Below, piece after piece: positions 1 through 13,900 of a stretch of 64,000 nt of DNA (position 1 is the stretch's first letter; each line of letters begins with the position of its first letter). Source of the DNA: Corydoras sp. C115. Lineage: Eukaryota > Chordata > Actinopteri > Siluriformes > Callichthyidae. Location: the NCBI GenBank assembly GCA_019802505.1, contig JAFMOC010000230.1:407040-471039 (forward strand), written 5' to 3'. The translations under genes were made by a program, and so were the position numbers. The notes under the pieces are model-generated. The model did no database searches and was not told the origin of the DNA. It saw only the letters and a list, made by a program, of their open reading frames with translations.

Positions 1-234
1 AATCCATCGCTGGGCACACACTCACCCACACAGACACACTCTATATGGGGCAATTTTTTTGAGAATTCAATCGACTTGATCCACGTTTTTGGACTGTGGG
101 AGGAAACCGGAGAACCCGGAGAAAATCCACGCGGACACGGGGAGAACATGGAAACTCCACCCAGATGGGGATTCGAACTGGGAATCCCTAGCGCTGAGAG
201 GCGAACGTGCTGACCACTAAGCCACCGTGCCGCC
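1..234 (-). mobile_element. tRNA-derived SINE (GGCGGCACGG family), cut by window edge
   Basis: The minus strand reads the tRNA-like head (GGCGGCACGG, B box GGTTCGAAT) and the central domain. The 3' part lies outside the window. Confidence 0.9.
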
Positions 235-1072
235 AAAGAATGCATTTAATTTAGTGATTTATTAATATTATAAAATGCCAAAGAATCAAGTTCATTTACC
301 TGAATCACACTGATTCGATCGACACAGAACTGAATTAAGAAACAATTCTGAATTAAAATATAAAGAGCTAAATCTCACGAGCATTTAACGAAGTTATCTG
401 GACGATCTGCAGCATCACAGAGCGGAACCCGGGGCATCGAGCTCATTAGACTAATTACTTTTCTTTTTTTGACTCAGAGAGAAGCTCAGGCCCATTTCAG
501 AGAACACGTGACCCAACATTGTAACCAAAATATAAAGTTAATCAAATTAAAACTGGACAGAACAGAAGAAGGTTCTGAACAGAACAGAACAGAACCTCAT
601 CACTGTGAGATGCATACGGAACACTTACCATCAGAACATTGATCCGAACTCAGCTGCATCTGAGACTCAGTCTGTTGGAATGCGCCTGCAGAGAGGTTCT
701 GATGGTTCTCCAATCTACAGAAGAAAGGAGCAGCACCAACACAAACCTCAAGAACGTTACAGACAGCGTTCTGAAAATATCACAGAAGCATTTATAATGG
801 AGGTGTGTGTGGTGTGTATGGACATGTGCAGTTTGGCATGCAACCACCTGACTGACCCACATAGAACCCTGACCTCAACCCCACCAAACATCTTTGGGAC
901 GAACAAGAACTCAGATCATGAGTCAGACGCTTTCATCCAAACTCACAGAGGTTCCTTTGAATGAGCCGTCAGTTTAATGAGGGTGAGTCTGTGACCTCGT
1001 TTTGTGTGAAGCCGCTCTGGGACGTGTGGGGCAGTGTTGTAACCGAGCATTATAATCAGAATGAGGTTGAAC
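235..1072. other. no gene recognised; probable 3' region of HFM1
   Basis: This stretch lies just downstream of the last HFM1 exon I can recognise. Short open frames exist on both strands, but none resembles the known HFM1 C-terminus. Remaining poorly conserved C-terminal exons or the 3' UTR may be here. Confidence 0.4.
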
Positions 1073-4000
1073 CTGGACGCTGCGTCCTGCGCTCTGTAGG
1101 AGAAACGCTGGATCTCAAACTTCTCCACCTCAGAGTCCATCCTCATCTGAAGCACACATTCAGAAACAGGCCATCATTTATTACTGCAGAAGATTTACAA
1201 ATCAGAACCTGACCTCAATGTGGTGGAACCAGCAGCTGATATCCCCCCCCCCCCCAATAAAAGTACATGTTTACCTTTAAACGCTTCACAGGCGTCACCA
1301 TGAGTCTCTCATTCCTCGTCTTCAGGTCTTTAAGAAATGACGAGAAGGTGGAGTCAGACTTGGCGGTCCTCTTCAGCATCACCTGAACTCCAAACTTACC
1401 TGAAGCACACGGTTCTGTTCATTATAGATCCTGATCGGGGAATTCTAACAGGAACGGTTCCTGATACTCACAACACTCGTGTCCACAGAGATCTTTATTT
1501 TTGCACAGATGGTTACACTCTCGTTTTTGAGGATCTGCAGGAGAAACACACACACACACACACACACACACACTCGCAGTATGAGACTGACACACTGAGA
1601 CCATAGAAAGTTCACAAAAGCATCGGTTACGTTCCATTTTCAAGACGAGGTTCCAATAATTGCTGCATCGGTGTGCAGTGTCCTTAAAATCCTTAGTTTT
1701 TATTCGTTTTTTTACTCTTTGATGTTTATTTTAATGTTAGAGATTAAAGTCTTTTGAGTCTGAAGTAAATGTCCCCTCCTCATCTTCATCAGGAGAACCC
1801 GTCAGCTTACGGGAGCTCGTACCGCGAGTCCGCTGCACAGGGGTCCTGCAGGAGGCGGTGTGGGAGTCGCAGTTTCTCGGTGATGCTTCTGAAACATTAT
1901 GGAGATAACACACTGAGCTTTGATCTCCAAAACGTTCAGTCCTCAATGTCTTCACCCCTGAGAAGAAAAGACTGAATTTCTGCTGAATATCCAGTCCCAC
2001 TGTACCACACACACACACACACACACACACTCACAATGTATAGCACTTTAAGAAAAATTTAAAAATAATAAAGCTTACAGATAATAAACTGTTTAATGCA
2101 TAATTAATGATGTAAACATGTACAGAACTGCACACTGAATGAATATTAACACGATAGAAATTGTCTTTTCTTTAAATAAGGATATATTTGGATTTACAAG
2201 GACATAGTCCTAATAACAATACATTTATTTTAGTACATTATGTAATTAGAATGTTTTTTTCGTAATACAGGATTGTAATTTGGTTAATTACGATGACTCT
2301 TGATAATATAAACGTGATCAATGAGAGTGTGAAACATGGGGGTGATATTGGCGTTTCCATCAGTTCTGCTGGACGTCATAGTTTTTATTTTATAATGTTG
2401 GGTTCACCGTAATCATTCATTCATTCATCATCTCCCGCTTTATCCTCTATTAGGGTCGCGGTGGGGTTCCCCATGCTCATCCAGGGGAGAACGTCTCGGG
2501 CGCTGGGTAGATAGACCCAGGACAGGGCGCCAATCCATCGCTGGGCACACACTCACTCACTCACACACACACACTCTATATGGGGCAATTTGGAGAATTC
2601 AATTGACTTGATCCATGTTTTTGGACTGTGGGAGAAAACCGGAGAACCCGGAGGAAACCCACGCAGACACGGGGAGAACATGGAAACTCCACTCAGATGG
2701 GGATTCGAACCGGGAATCCCTAGCGCTGAGAGGCGAACGTGCTAAACCACTAAGCCACCGTGCCGCCCTCACCGTAATCAGAGCTGATTAAATGGATGCT
2801 GAGTTCATCTCCAGCTGGTCTCTTTAGAAACTCCATTTTCCTGGACCAGCTCCCAGACTTCAGCAGGACCACGTCACTGTTCAGAGTTCAGATACAGCAG
2901 CACAGTCATGGGTCAGGAAAGAACTATCAGACTATTAAACAGGAACTGAAGAACTCCAAGCATACGGGATCTTCTGCTGGAAGAGCACGGTGTTGTCAGA
3001 ATCCCCGATTAAGAGCGTGACGTAGTGGTGATCAGACGCCGTCCTTTTGACCAGCAGCTCCTCAAAGTTTTTCAGTTTTACGGCAACAATGACCTCTGCA
3101 GTCGACACGTTAAATCTGGGAAGCTAAAAATAAAAGGTGTGCGTATAACATCAGTCATCTGTCAGCTTCAGGTCCAGCATCCAAAATCCAAATCAGAAAA
3201 ATCTGTCCCTCTGACTGTGGCAGGGTTGTTGGTTTAATAATGCTGCTGTGACCCTGGAACTGACATGGAGCTTACTGTAACTTCAATAATCATTCTGTAG
3301 AACTGTGGTCACTGCTGAGGGAGGTGGGCTACAACGGCACATCAGGTCAAACAGACATGTTCATTTATATTTAAAATGAAACTTTATTCTGCAGAGTTTG
3401 TTATTCTGTTTGTCTTCAGGGTGACAGAACAAAACCTGAACCACGTTAACCGGTTCGTTTTAAATAGCGTTGTAATCATGATATCTTTATTTTGTTCCTA
3501 ATTAATGTCAGACATCCTTTTGTTATTCGCAATTAGGGGTGAGCTGCAATATTCGCTGATTCAACGATTCGATTCGGAGAACCGTAGTCGACTATGAACC
3601 TCATAGTCGAATGTACCATTTTGAGCACATGGGGGCGCTCATGGCTGCTGCTAAGCATTAGTTTTTAAATGAAATGTCTTTGTTTTCGTTATATATATAT
3701 AGCCTTTTGTCAAATAAAATCATCCTAATCAAGTGTTTTAGGTTTTTCCTTTGAAGTGGAAAAAATACAGAACGGGGATCCCATTTACAGTGCTCTAGAA
3801 AAACAATATAAAAAAAAAATCTTTTTTAAAAACCACGCTTATAGCGCCATTATAGGGAAAATCTGACGAATCAGATTCGACTATGAAAATCCTTAGTTGA
3901 AGACGCCACTATTAGCAATTGTTAATAAGTTTATTTTATAATTCTTACCTCGTTCACGTCAGCTAACATCCTGAGGTCTTAAATGAAATGACATGGTTTT

Positions 4001-4521
4001 AACCCTCGGTACCTGAGCGGATGAGCATCATCACCTGTTCCAGTCTGACCTCGTATTTGGGGAGTCTGCTGACGGCCTCTTTGATCTGGTTTCCGAATGG
4101 AGGGTGTCGATTTAGGATCTGATAAAACAGAGATGAGCGTGTGACGGAGGACCCTGGCCCGACTGTACGGGTGTGTGTCGTTAAGTCTGTACCAGCTCCA
4201 GCTCTCGGGGGTTGGTTTCTTCGATCCTGCCGAATGAGGTGAGTCCAGCGTTGACCATCGCATTAGCGAGAGACAACCCTGAGAAAGAACCCGGTGAACG
4301 CAAGCATCACTAACCCGACCCCTGTCAACATTATTTTAAGGTTGAAATGTTTAATCAGCTCATCTGAATCGTGGTACCAATTCGGTCCAGCTGTTTGGAG
4401 ATGTAGGGTGAATCCTCCCACAGTTTTGCTCTGAAACACTTGGCTAATATCAGAGCATTAAGCTGAGCAGAGAAGTTCGTCTTGGACTGTTGAAGGAGAA
4501 ACTCCACCAGACCTGAAGCAC

Positions 4522-4563
<42 letters not shown>

Positions 4564-4875
4564 CAGTTGAACCGTGACACGCTGATCAAAGCCTTTACAG
4601 TATTCCTCTTTAAAGCCAGTTACATTTGCACAGTCTGATTCCACTCCTGAATATCCTCCCTGTGTCCTGAGTCAGTCCAAACTCCTGAATTGGGATGCAG
4701 CCGAGCTGAGCCTGAATCAAACTGCAGTCACAAGTGCAGACAACACACACTCACCATCTCCACACAGACAGTACGTTCTAACACGAGACAGGATCAGGGG
4801 ATCATACCAGTTCACTTTCATGTCATTGCTTTTAATCTTTCCTTCCATCGGATACCTACACTCAGAGACACACAC

Positions 4876-4911
<36 letters not shown>

Positions 4912-7900
4912 ATTATTGTAGTTGTGGTGGTGGAGGAGGTGGTGGAAGGGGTTCTTTTTTTTTTTTTTTTTTTGGTTATTTAGCCGACACTTTTATCCAA
5001 AGTGACTTACAAGGTGAGAACAGGGTTCATCACAACATCCCTGGAGCAATGAAGGTTAAGGGTCTTGCCCAAGGACCCACATTGGTAACTTCAGTGGACC
5101 TGGGATTTGAACCCCAACCTTCAGATTGATAACCCAACACCCTGACCACTGAGCTACCACACCCTGGTCAGGTCACCCAAGGGTCAGCCACTATGAGAGC
5201 CTGCGGCCGCACTGAGGACCGGAACTACGTTAGCGAGATCTGACGAGTTCAAACCCCTCACAGCAGAACAGCACACAATGACACACCGGAAAGGAGAACA
5301 CGCGGAACATTCATTCATTATCTCCCGCTTTATCCTCTATTAGGGTCGCGGTGGGGTTCCCCATGCCCATCCAGGGGAGAACGTTTCAGGCGCTGGGCAG
5401 ATAGACCCAGGACAGGGCACCAATCCATCGCTGGGCACACACTCACTCACACAGACACACTCTATATGGGGCAATTTTGAGAATTCAATTGACTTGATCC
5501 ATGTTTTTGGACTGCGGGAGGAAAGCGGAGAACCCGGAGGAAACCCACGCGGACACGGGGAGCGCTGAGAGGTGAACGTGCTAACCACTAAGCCACCGTG
5601 CCGCCCTCACGCGGAACATCTGATAACGAGCATGCAGAAAGAGCAGCAGCAGACATTACAAACCAAATACAGAGTTGTGTGAGTTTAACATGTTCTCCTG
5701 ACCTGATGGTCACCCTGTTCTTGTCCTTGTTCAGGGCGTTCAGGGTTCTTTTCTCTGTGACCCTCAGCTGAACGTCACTGAACTCCTTCACCTTTGAGAT
5801 CATTTCAATCTGCACTCAGACAGATTAGAGAACAGGTTTGTACGAGGTGGAACCGGGGGAACAGAGGTGACCGTCTGATCTCACTCACCAGCTCGGACAG
5901 CGTTTCGGTTCCCGACACCTTATTGAACTGCTTCATGGTGTTAAATGCGATGCAGTATCGCGCCATGAGCCTCCCGCTGTCTGTCCACAGGGAGAGTGAA
6001 CTCAGAGTTACACACACTCACGGTTTATTAATAAACTCAGCGGCGCCCCCTCACCTGTAGACTTGATGTTTACATCCTCATCCATTTCGATCAGATGGGC
6101 TGAAGCCAGAGAGTTTAAATTTCTCAAACAGAGTTCTGCAGAAGGAGAAGAATTTACACTCAGTATGCAGATGAAGGTTCTCTCACAGAGGATCTGCAGA
6201 ACCCTCACATGTACAAAGCAGAATCAGGTGACCGATCTCAACTGGGACAGTGTGAATAAGAGAGAACCATATCGCAGCATACCTTGAAGTTTGGTTTCAA
6301 TCCCGTCCTTATCAAGGTCAGGGGAGAACCCTGAAAAAAGAACCATGACTTAGTACCCGAAAGAAAAGATCATTATCATTATAAGATATTATTATAATCA
6401 TTTATCACTGTTCAGTTGGAGAACACAGATAGAATCAAAACTAAAGAACCCGGTTGAACATAAGGGAGAGAGCTTTCAGTTCTGTATGGGTTCTGTGTGA
6501 CAGGACGTCCAGCTCAGAGGGCTGGACTGAGCATCCAACGTGTTTAACGTTTTCTCCTGTTTTACTCAAGACACATGAATTCTACACAACCTGAACTAAA
6601 ATACACAACAATGGAAATAGAACGAAAAACTAAAGGAGCAGAACGACCTACCATAGTGTCGGGGGTTCTTTAAAGCCCGAATGTAGAGGAACGTGGAACG
6701 GATCCAATCCAAAGCCATGTTGACATCCGAAATGGTGTGAAGAGCAATCTCTGCATTCAGATGCTCCACCAAGTTGGTGTGTAAGCTGAAGGCAGAAGTG
6801 TGTGAGTGTACAGAGGTCATTAAAGGGCGTCGGGGCGAATAAACCTCGCCCTGCGTATATCTGTTATCGAGGTGTGGTGGTTTTCAGAAACCCTGATCTG
6901 TCTTTAACCTGCCATGTTCATCTTCATTTATATTTAAACAACTGAATCCCAGCCCCGCCTCCGGAGGAACTGTTTGAGGAACCAAAGTTAATGTGGTGTA
7001 AGATGAGTCAGTAGTCCACTGTACCTGCTCTCTATGAGCTCTGAGCCGTTTAAAAAGTGCAGGTACTTTTCCCGGGTATGAGATCGAGTCATGATCACCG
7101 CAGTGGCCGAGGAGTCGAACTGAGCGAGAGGACAAGCAGCAAAGAAAAGACACAGAGACGTCCATCATTCAGAACACAACGGTCTACATACGGTCCACAC
7201 TGCAGCTGCTTGACCTACAAGACGACTTTGCTACAGTACCAGGTCCACATGTCCACTGATGTCCACTGAGGTTACTAAGCAAGGTCCTTAACCCTGAGTT
7301 CTGACCCCATCAATCAGATTTGACTTTGTTTTGGACAAAGACCGGTTTACTTTACTGTTTTCATGATGCACTCATCGTTTTTAATCTACACATTGTTCTT
7401 ATAGCACTTGTTATTCCCCTTTTCTCACCCCGCTGTTCATAAACCCTCTCAGCCTGCCTCCCTGTGTTAACACCACGTCCAGACCCTCAATCTGCCACCG
7501 GTTCACTACCCCCCCCCCCATTAGAAATTAAGAAGTTTCATTAATTTGCTCTGAGTTTTCATTTTGTTCTTCAGTACATTATTGTATTTGTAGTTATATG
7601 TGTCATGACACCTGGTTAAGGTCTTTTTTGTTAAACAAAAAAGCTTTTTGTTAAACATCTGCTTTTCTTTCTGACAGATGTTTCCTATGGTACCTGTGGT
7701 CTGCCTGCCCGACCAATCATCTGCAGCAGGTCAGCTTCACTGTACTCCTCACAAACTCCGCCCACATAGTGCAGCGTGGATTTAACAACCACCAGGTGAG
7801 CGGGCAGGTTCACACCCATCGCCAGTGTGCTGGTGGTAACTATGGAAACGGCACAACAGTGTGAGTCGTGTTTTCAAACCTGACATGATGAAGATTGAGG

Positions 7901-10900
7901 ATGAGGGAATAATATTGTGGAACCATATTTCCATTAACGATCAGAAACATTAAAGATCATAACATTGCTCATGCGTTATTAATGGGGGAGCACTCACAGA
8001 GGACGGGCAGGTCGCCAGCTGTAAACGCGTCTTCAACCAGCTTTCTGTCAGACACGCCCACTCCAGCATGATGATACCCCACACCACACAACAGCAGCTC
8101 TGAACAACAGATCAGCACACAATCAGCCAATCAGACATCAGATACAGCTCCTCCAAAACGTCTGAGTCAATACAAAGGACAGGCCGGCTCATCGTTAAAA
8201 AGATGAATTTAATTACAGATTTCAGCAGCAGAGTTCCATCAAGTAAATCTTATTAAATCCAAAAGGAACACAGAGTGTTTAAAGATGCCACGCCTTTAAA
8301 GAATTAATCCAAACAGATCTTTTTTGGACTGTTTAGTCAGGTGTTAAATTTAAAGTTTAGATAAAGCATTACATTTACATTTACATTTACATTTAGCAGA
8401 CGCTTTTATCCAAAGCGACTTACAAATGAGAACACCACAAGTCAGAAGTTATGGAGAAAACCAACTATACTGTAAAAACCTGAGTGTTATTCGATGCTGC
8501 GGCCCCTCCCCCCTTTTTTTTTCTCTACAACAGGTATTTGTTAAAGAGATGCGTCATCAGTAGTTTCTTAAAACTGTTTAGTGATTCTGCCTTACGGATA
8601 GAGTTGGGAAGAACGTTCCACCATTTTGCAGTGGTGAACGCCACGGAGTGAGAATCAGCTCCTCGGTGAGGTGGAACCACCGGGGGGCGATCATCACTGG
8701 AGCGAAGTGAACGAGTCGGAGTGTGTTTTGAAAAGATAGAGTGAAGGTCGGAGGGGGACGATCCAGAAATGGTTCTGTAGGCCAGAGTCAGTGACTTGTA
8801 CTGAATGCAGCAGATACAGGAACCAATGGAGGGAAGTGAGTGATGGAGGGACATGAGTGATGGAGGGACATGCGTGATGGAGGGACATGCGTGATGGAGG
8901 GACATGCGTGATGGAGGGACATGAGTGATGGAGGGACATGAGTTCTTGCGGGTTGTACACGAGTTGGGCTGCAGAGTTTTAAAATTAGTTGAAGAGGTCT
9001 GATTGTGGAAGCTGGGATACCGGCAAGTAGCGCATTACAATAATCAAGCCGGGATAGGACGCGGGCTTGAACGAGCAGTTGGGTCGCATGTTCAGTCAAA
9101 AAGGGTCTGATCTTTACATTACAGTAGATTATCACTGTGAAATAAATCAATGTAAGTATAAATAATCAAACAGGAGGAGAACAAACCTCTGAGTCTGCTT
9201 TCCACGATGGAGCTGGCATACAGCATCAGCCTATCAGATGGTCAGTTATGGAGACGGTCAGTTACATCACAGTTACATCACGGTTACATCACAGTCACAT
9301 CACAGTTACTATTCTCCTCATGAGAACGACGGAGGGAACGGACCCCACCTCTGTCTGTGATCTGGGCTCATGATGAATCTGGCGTCCTTGGCCAGCACGG
9401 CTGCAGACTGCTGAGCTCCTTTCCTCGTGGAACAGAACTTTAAACATCACAGCTCATTTAAACTTTCATTCATTCATTCATTCATTATCTTCCGCTTTAT
9501 CCTCTATTAGGGTCGCGGTGGGGTTCCCCATGCCCATCCAGGGGAGAACGTCTCGGGCGCTGGGCAGATAGACCCAGGACAGGGCGCCAATCCATCGCTG
9601 GGCACACACTCACTCTCACACACACACTCTATATGGGGCAATTTTGAGAATTCAATTGACTCGATCCATGTTTTTGGACTGTGGGAGGAAACCGGAGAAC
9701 CCGGAGGAAACCCACGCGGACACGGGGAGAACATGGAAACTCCACCCAGATGGGGATTCGAACCGGGAATCCCTAGCGCTGAGAGGCGAACGTGCTAAAC
9801 CACTAAGCCACCGTGCCGCCTCATTTAAACTTTGATTTAGTAAATAATTATAGTATATAACTGTATATCACACTAAGTGATGACGCCTCTTGGAGGTATG
9901 ATATGAAAGTACGCTTCAACAGTCTAATTTAAAGATCCCTGTTCAGGAGTGGGACGGCACGGTGGCCTAGTGGTTTGGCATGTTCTCCTCTCAGCGCTGG
10001 GGATTCCCGGGTTCGAATCCCAATCTGGGGGGAGTTTCCATGTCCTCCCCGTGTCCGTGTGGGTTTCCTCCGGGTTCTCCGGTTTCCTCCCAGAGTCCAA
10101 AAACATGGATCAAGGTCAATTGAATTCTCCAAATTGCCCCCCATAGAGTGTGTGTGTGTGAGTGAGTGTGTGCCCAGTGATAGATTGGCGCCCTGTCATG
10201 GGTGTATCTGCCCAGCGCCCAAAACATTCCCCCCCCCCCCCCCCCGTGACCCAAGTAGTGGATAAAGCGGAAGATGATGGATGGATGGATGTTCAGGAGT
10301 GCAAATGATTACAGTGTAGGTTTGCAAAAACATAGAGAGTAACAAAGAATGACTAAGGTTCCCTCACCACCAGGGTCGGCTTCTTCTCAGAGTAGGTCTG
10401 AATGATGCTGGCCATTTTGTAGTTGAGTGAGAGATCAAATTTAAACTCGTTGTGATTTTTTGCACAGGGGAATCCCAGCACCACCTTCCTCAGCTTCACT
10501 GGCCTGTGGCTCTCATCCATCTCCAAACAAGCTGCTGCACCCACCTCATCTGACAGCCACTCCGCTATCTGCAGCGTATCAACAATCGCCGATTAATCCT
10601 CCAACAGGACTAACAGAGCACTCCGCACTCCGTCAGGAGGTGCAGAGGAGGTGCATTACTTTATGACGTGTTAGTGTACAGTAAGTGTGGTCTCTGTGTA
10701 GTCTTAACAAGCTCACGTCTTGAATATTGGGGATGGTGGCTGAGACAGCTACAAATCTCATGTAGGTCTTTGATCCTGGGTTTTCAGCCATGCGGTAGGC
10801 GTGTATGGCCTTCATTCTGCTCACCACCACCTCCAGGGTGGCTCCCCGTGTCACGTCTTTCACCACGTGTACCTGCGATGCAGTGTGGAATGATCAGCTC

Positions 10901-13900
10901 TGCGGCTCAGCTCAGTGGTACAGTCACCAATACAAACCTCATCGACGAGGAAGAGCCGGACCGACTGCAGCAGGACGTTATCTCTCCACTTCCGAGTCAT
11001 GCTGTCCCATTTTTCCTAAAAAGATTGGACTAATGTAACAGAGATTGAACCCCTCATCTGCTGGTCAGTGGCTCAACACCCTGACTCACCCCCGAGATAG
11101 CACGAGTAAGCTCTACACTCACCGGGGTGGTCATGATGAGATGAGCATCTTTGATTTCAAAGAATTCATCGATCTCAGTGTCTCCCGTCAGCTCCTTACA
11201 GTTCAGTCCGAGGATCCCAAACTTCTGATTCCAGTTCTCATAGCGTTGACTGCAAAGAGCCTTAATGGGTGCCACTGAGACGGAACCGAGAACATCAGCA
11301 GTTACTACACAACAGAATGTTCTGGATAAAGTGAGAAAAGCTTCACTAATCTATTATTCATTCATTCATTCATTATCTCCCGCTTTATCCTCTATTAGGG
11401 TCGCGGTGGGGTTCCCCAGGCCCATCCAGGGGAGAATGTCTCAGGCACTGGGCAGATAGACCCAGGACAGGGAGCCAATCCATCGCTGTAATCTATTATT
11501 AAATGCTTTAAAGTGATAGAGAAGACATGAAACAATGACAGGATTATAAACTATTAAATGCCACAGCAGGTTAACAACAAGACTATATTCATTCATTCAT
11601 TCATTATCTCCCGCTTTATCCTCTATTAGGGTCGCGGTGGGGTTCCCCATGCCCATCCAGGGGAGAACGTCTTGGGCGCTGGGCAGATAGACCCAGGACA
11701 GGGCGCCAATCCATCGCTGGGCACACACACTCACTTACACAGACACACTCTATATGGGGCAATTTGGAGAATTGACTTGATCCATGTTTTTGGACCGTGG
11801 GAGGAAACCGGAGAACCCGGAGGAAACCCACGCAGACACGGGGAGAACATGGAAACTCCACCCAGATGGGGATTCGAACCGGGAATCCCTAGCGCTGAGA
11901 GGTGACTAAGCCACCGTGCCGCCACAAGAGTATATATACACCATAATCATATACACCATGCTGAACATATAAACAAAGGTTTAACCTTTCAGTGCTTATA
12001 TTTAATGTTAAAGGCATTTAGTAATGTTAACTAAACTTAACTAAATGCTAAATTCAGCTGAGGGTCATTTTAAATAATCATACAACAGTTTGTACCTAAC
12101 GCTTTAATGACATTGCATTCTGATTGGTCCTGTTTGCTTTCACATTTCTAAGGAAAGTTTCTACATGATTTCTGTGAATTTCTTTTTTTTTTCCAGATAT
12201 TTTAGTTCATCATACAACAGAAACCAACAGAGTGACGTCTGAGGACGTTTCCAGCTGAGGATCTTCAGAGGACCGACATGCTCTCAGGTGGACGTGGTGT
12301 GTATGACGTTACAGTGAGGTGTACCTCTGACAAACTTCAACCTCGTGAGCACAGGAAACACCACTCACTGTAAACAGCTCTGACATCACTCCAGGGTTCG
12401 GTGGACTCCATGAGGAGATGAATAATAGCCAGTTCAAAGAGTACCGTTTTCCCAGAGCCGGTGGGGGCACACACGACAAAGTTCCTGTTTGTGTAAAGCA
12501 CCTGAAACCGGAGTGTACAGAGTGTTAACCCTCAGATGATCGTAATGAGCCGTGAGTGAGTGAGTGAGTGAGTGATGAGTACGGACTCACGTCATCCAAA
12601 GCTTTTGACTGAACGTAGTTAAAGTACGGGAACTCACTGAAGACACTTCGGAATTTAGCAGCTTTACAAATTAAGTTAAGGTACAGATTATAATCCCTAA
12701 ACCATAAATAAGATGTACACAGGAAGTCCTGTACAGATCTGTAAGGATACGGATTTCAGACACCGGACGAAGGACTCCAGCTTCTGATGAACCTGAATAC
12801 AGAAATAATATTCATTCATTCATTATCTCCCGCTTTATCCTCTATTAGGGTCGCGGTGGGGTTCCCCATGCCCATCCATGGGAGAACGTCTCGGGCGCTG
12901 GGCAGATAGACCCAGGACAGGGCGCCAATCCATCGCTGGGCACACACTCACTCACACAAACACACTCTATACTTGATCCATGTTTTTGGACTGTGGGAGG
13001 AAACCGGAGAACCCGGAGGAAACCCACGCAGACACGGGGAGAACATGGAAACTCCACCCAGATGGGGATTCGAACCGGGAATCCCTAGCGCTGAGAGGAG
13101 AACGTGCTAAACCACTAAGCCACCGTGCCACCCTGAAATATTCATTCATTCATTATCTCCCGCTTTATCCTCTATTAGGGTCGCGGTGGGGTTCCCCATG
13201 CCCATCCAGGGGAGAACGTTTCGGGCGCTGGGCAGATAGACCCAGGACAGGGCGCCAATCCATCGCTGGGCACACACTCACTCACACAGACACACTCTAT
13301 ATGGGGCAATTTTGGGAACTCAATTGACTTCATCCATGTTTTTGGACTGTGGGAGGAAACCGGAGAACCCGGAGAAAACCCACACGGACACGGGGAGAAC
13401 ATGGAAACTCCACCCAGATGGGGATTCGAACCGTGAACCCCTAGCGCTGAGAGGAGAACGTGCTAAACCACTAAGCCACCGTGCCGCCTACAGTTATTTA
13501 AATGTTCTTAAATAAGACAAGGCCCTAATTCAGATTGAATTCTTTACCTTGAACCTGAAGAGGTTTCGGTGTGAAAGGAGGAAGCAGAGATTCATGCTGC
13601 TGTGGATTGTTGTCGTCTTCATTCAGGTCCTGTTCTCTGAAAGGGCCACAGGCCGCTACGCTCTGCCCCATGGAGGGACACTCAGCTGCTGGACCGAGAC
13701 TGAGGGGGTTGGTTTTTGGATCTAGCACACTGCTGAGCTTCCTGACGGGCGGGTGGAATACCCTACAGGATTAGAGCAATGAACAATAGCTCTGAGGTTA
13801 CACTGCACTGTTCTCTACATTAGATTAAATTAGAACACGTCTTTTCTGATTAGCTGCTGAAAACATTCTGATACTGATCGATCCTAACGCGTCACCGTGT

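Noticed and set aside
9507..9734. Recurring peptides of the type FSPCPRGFPPGSPVSSHSPK on many sites and both strands
   Set aside because: These are translations of the SINE central domain. They follow SINE copies and are not genes.
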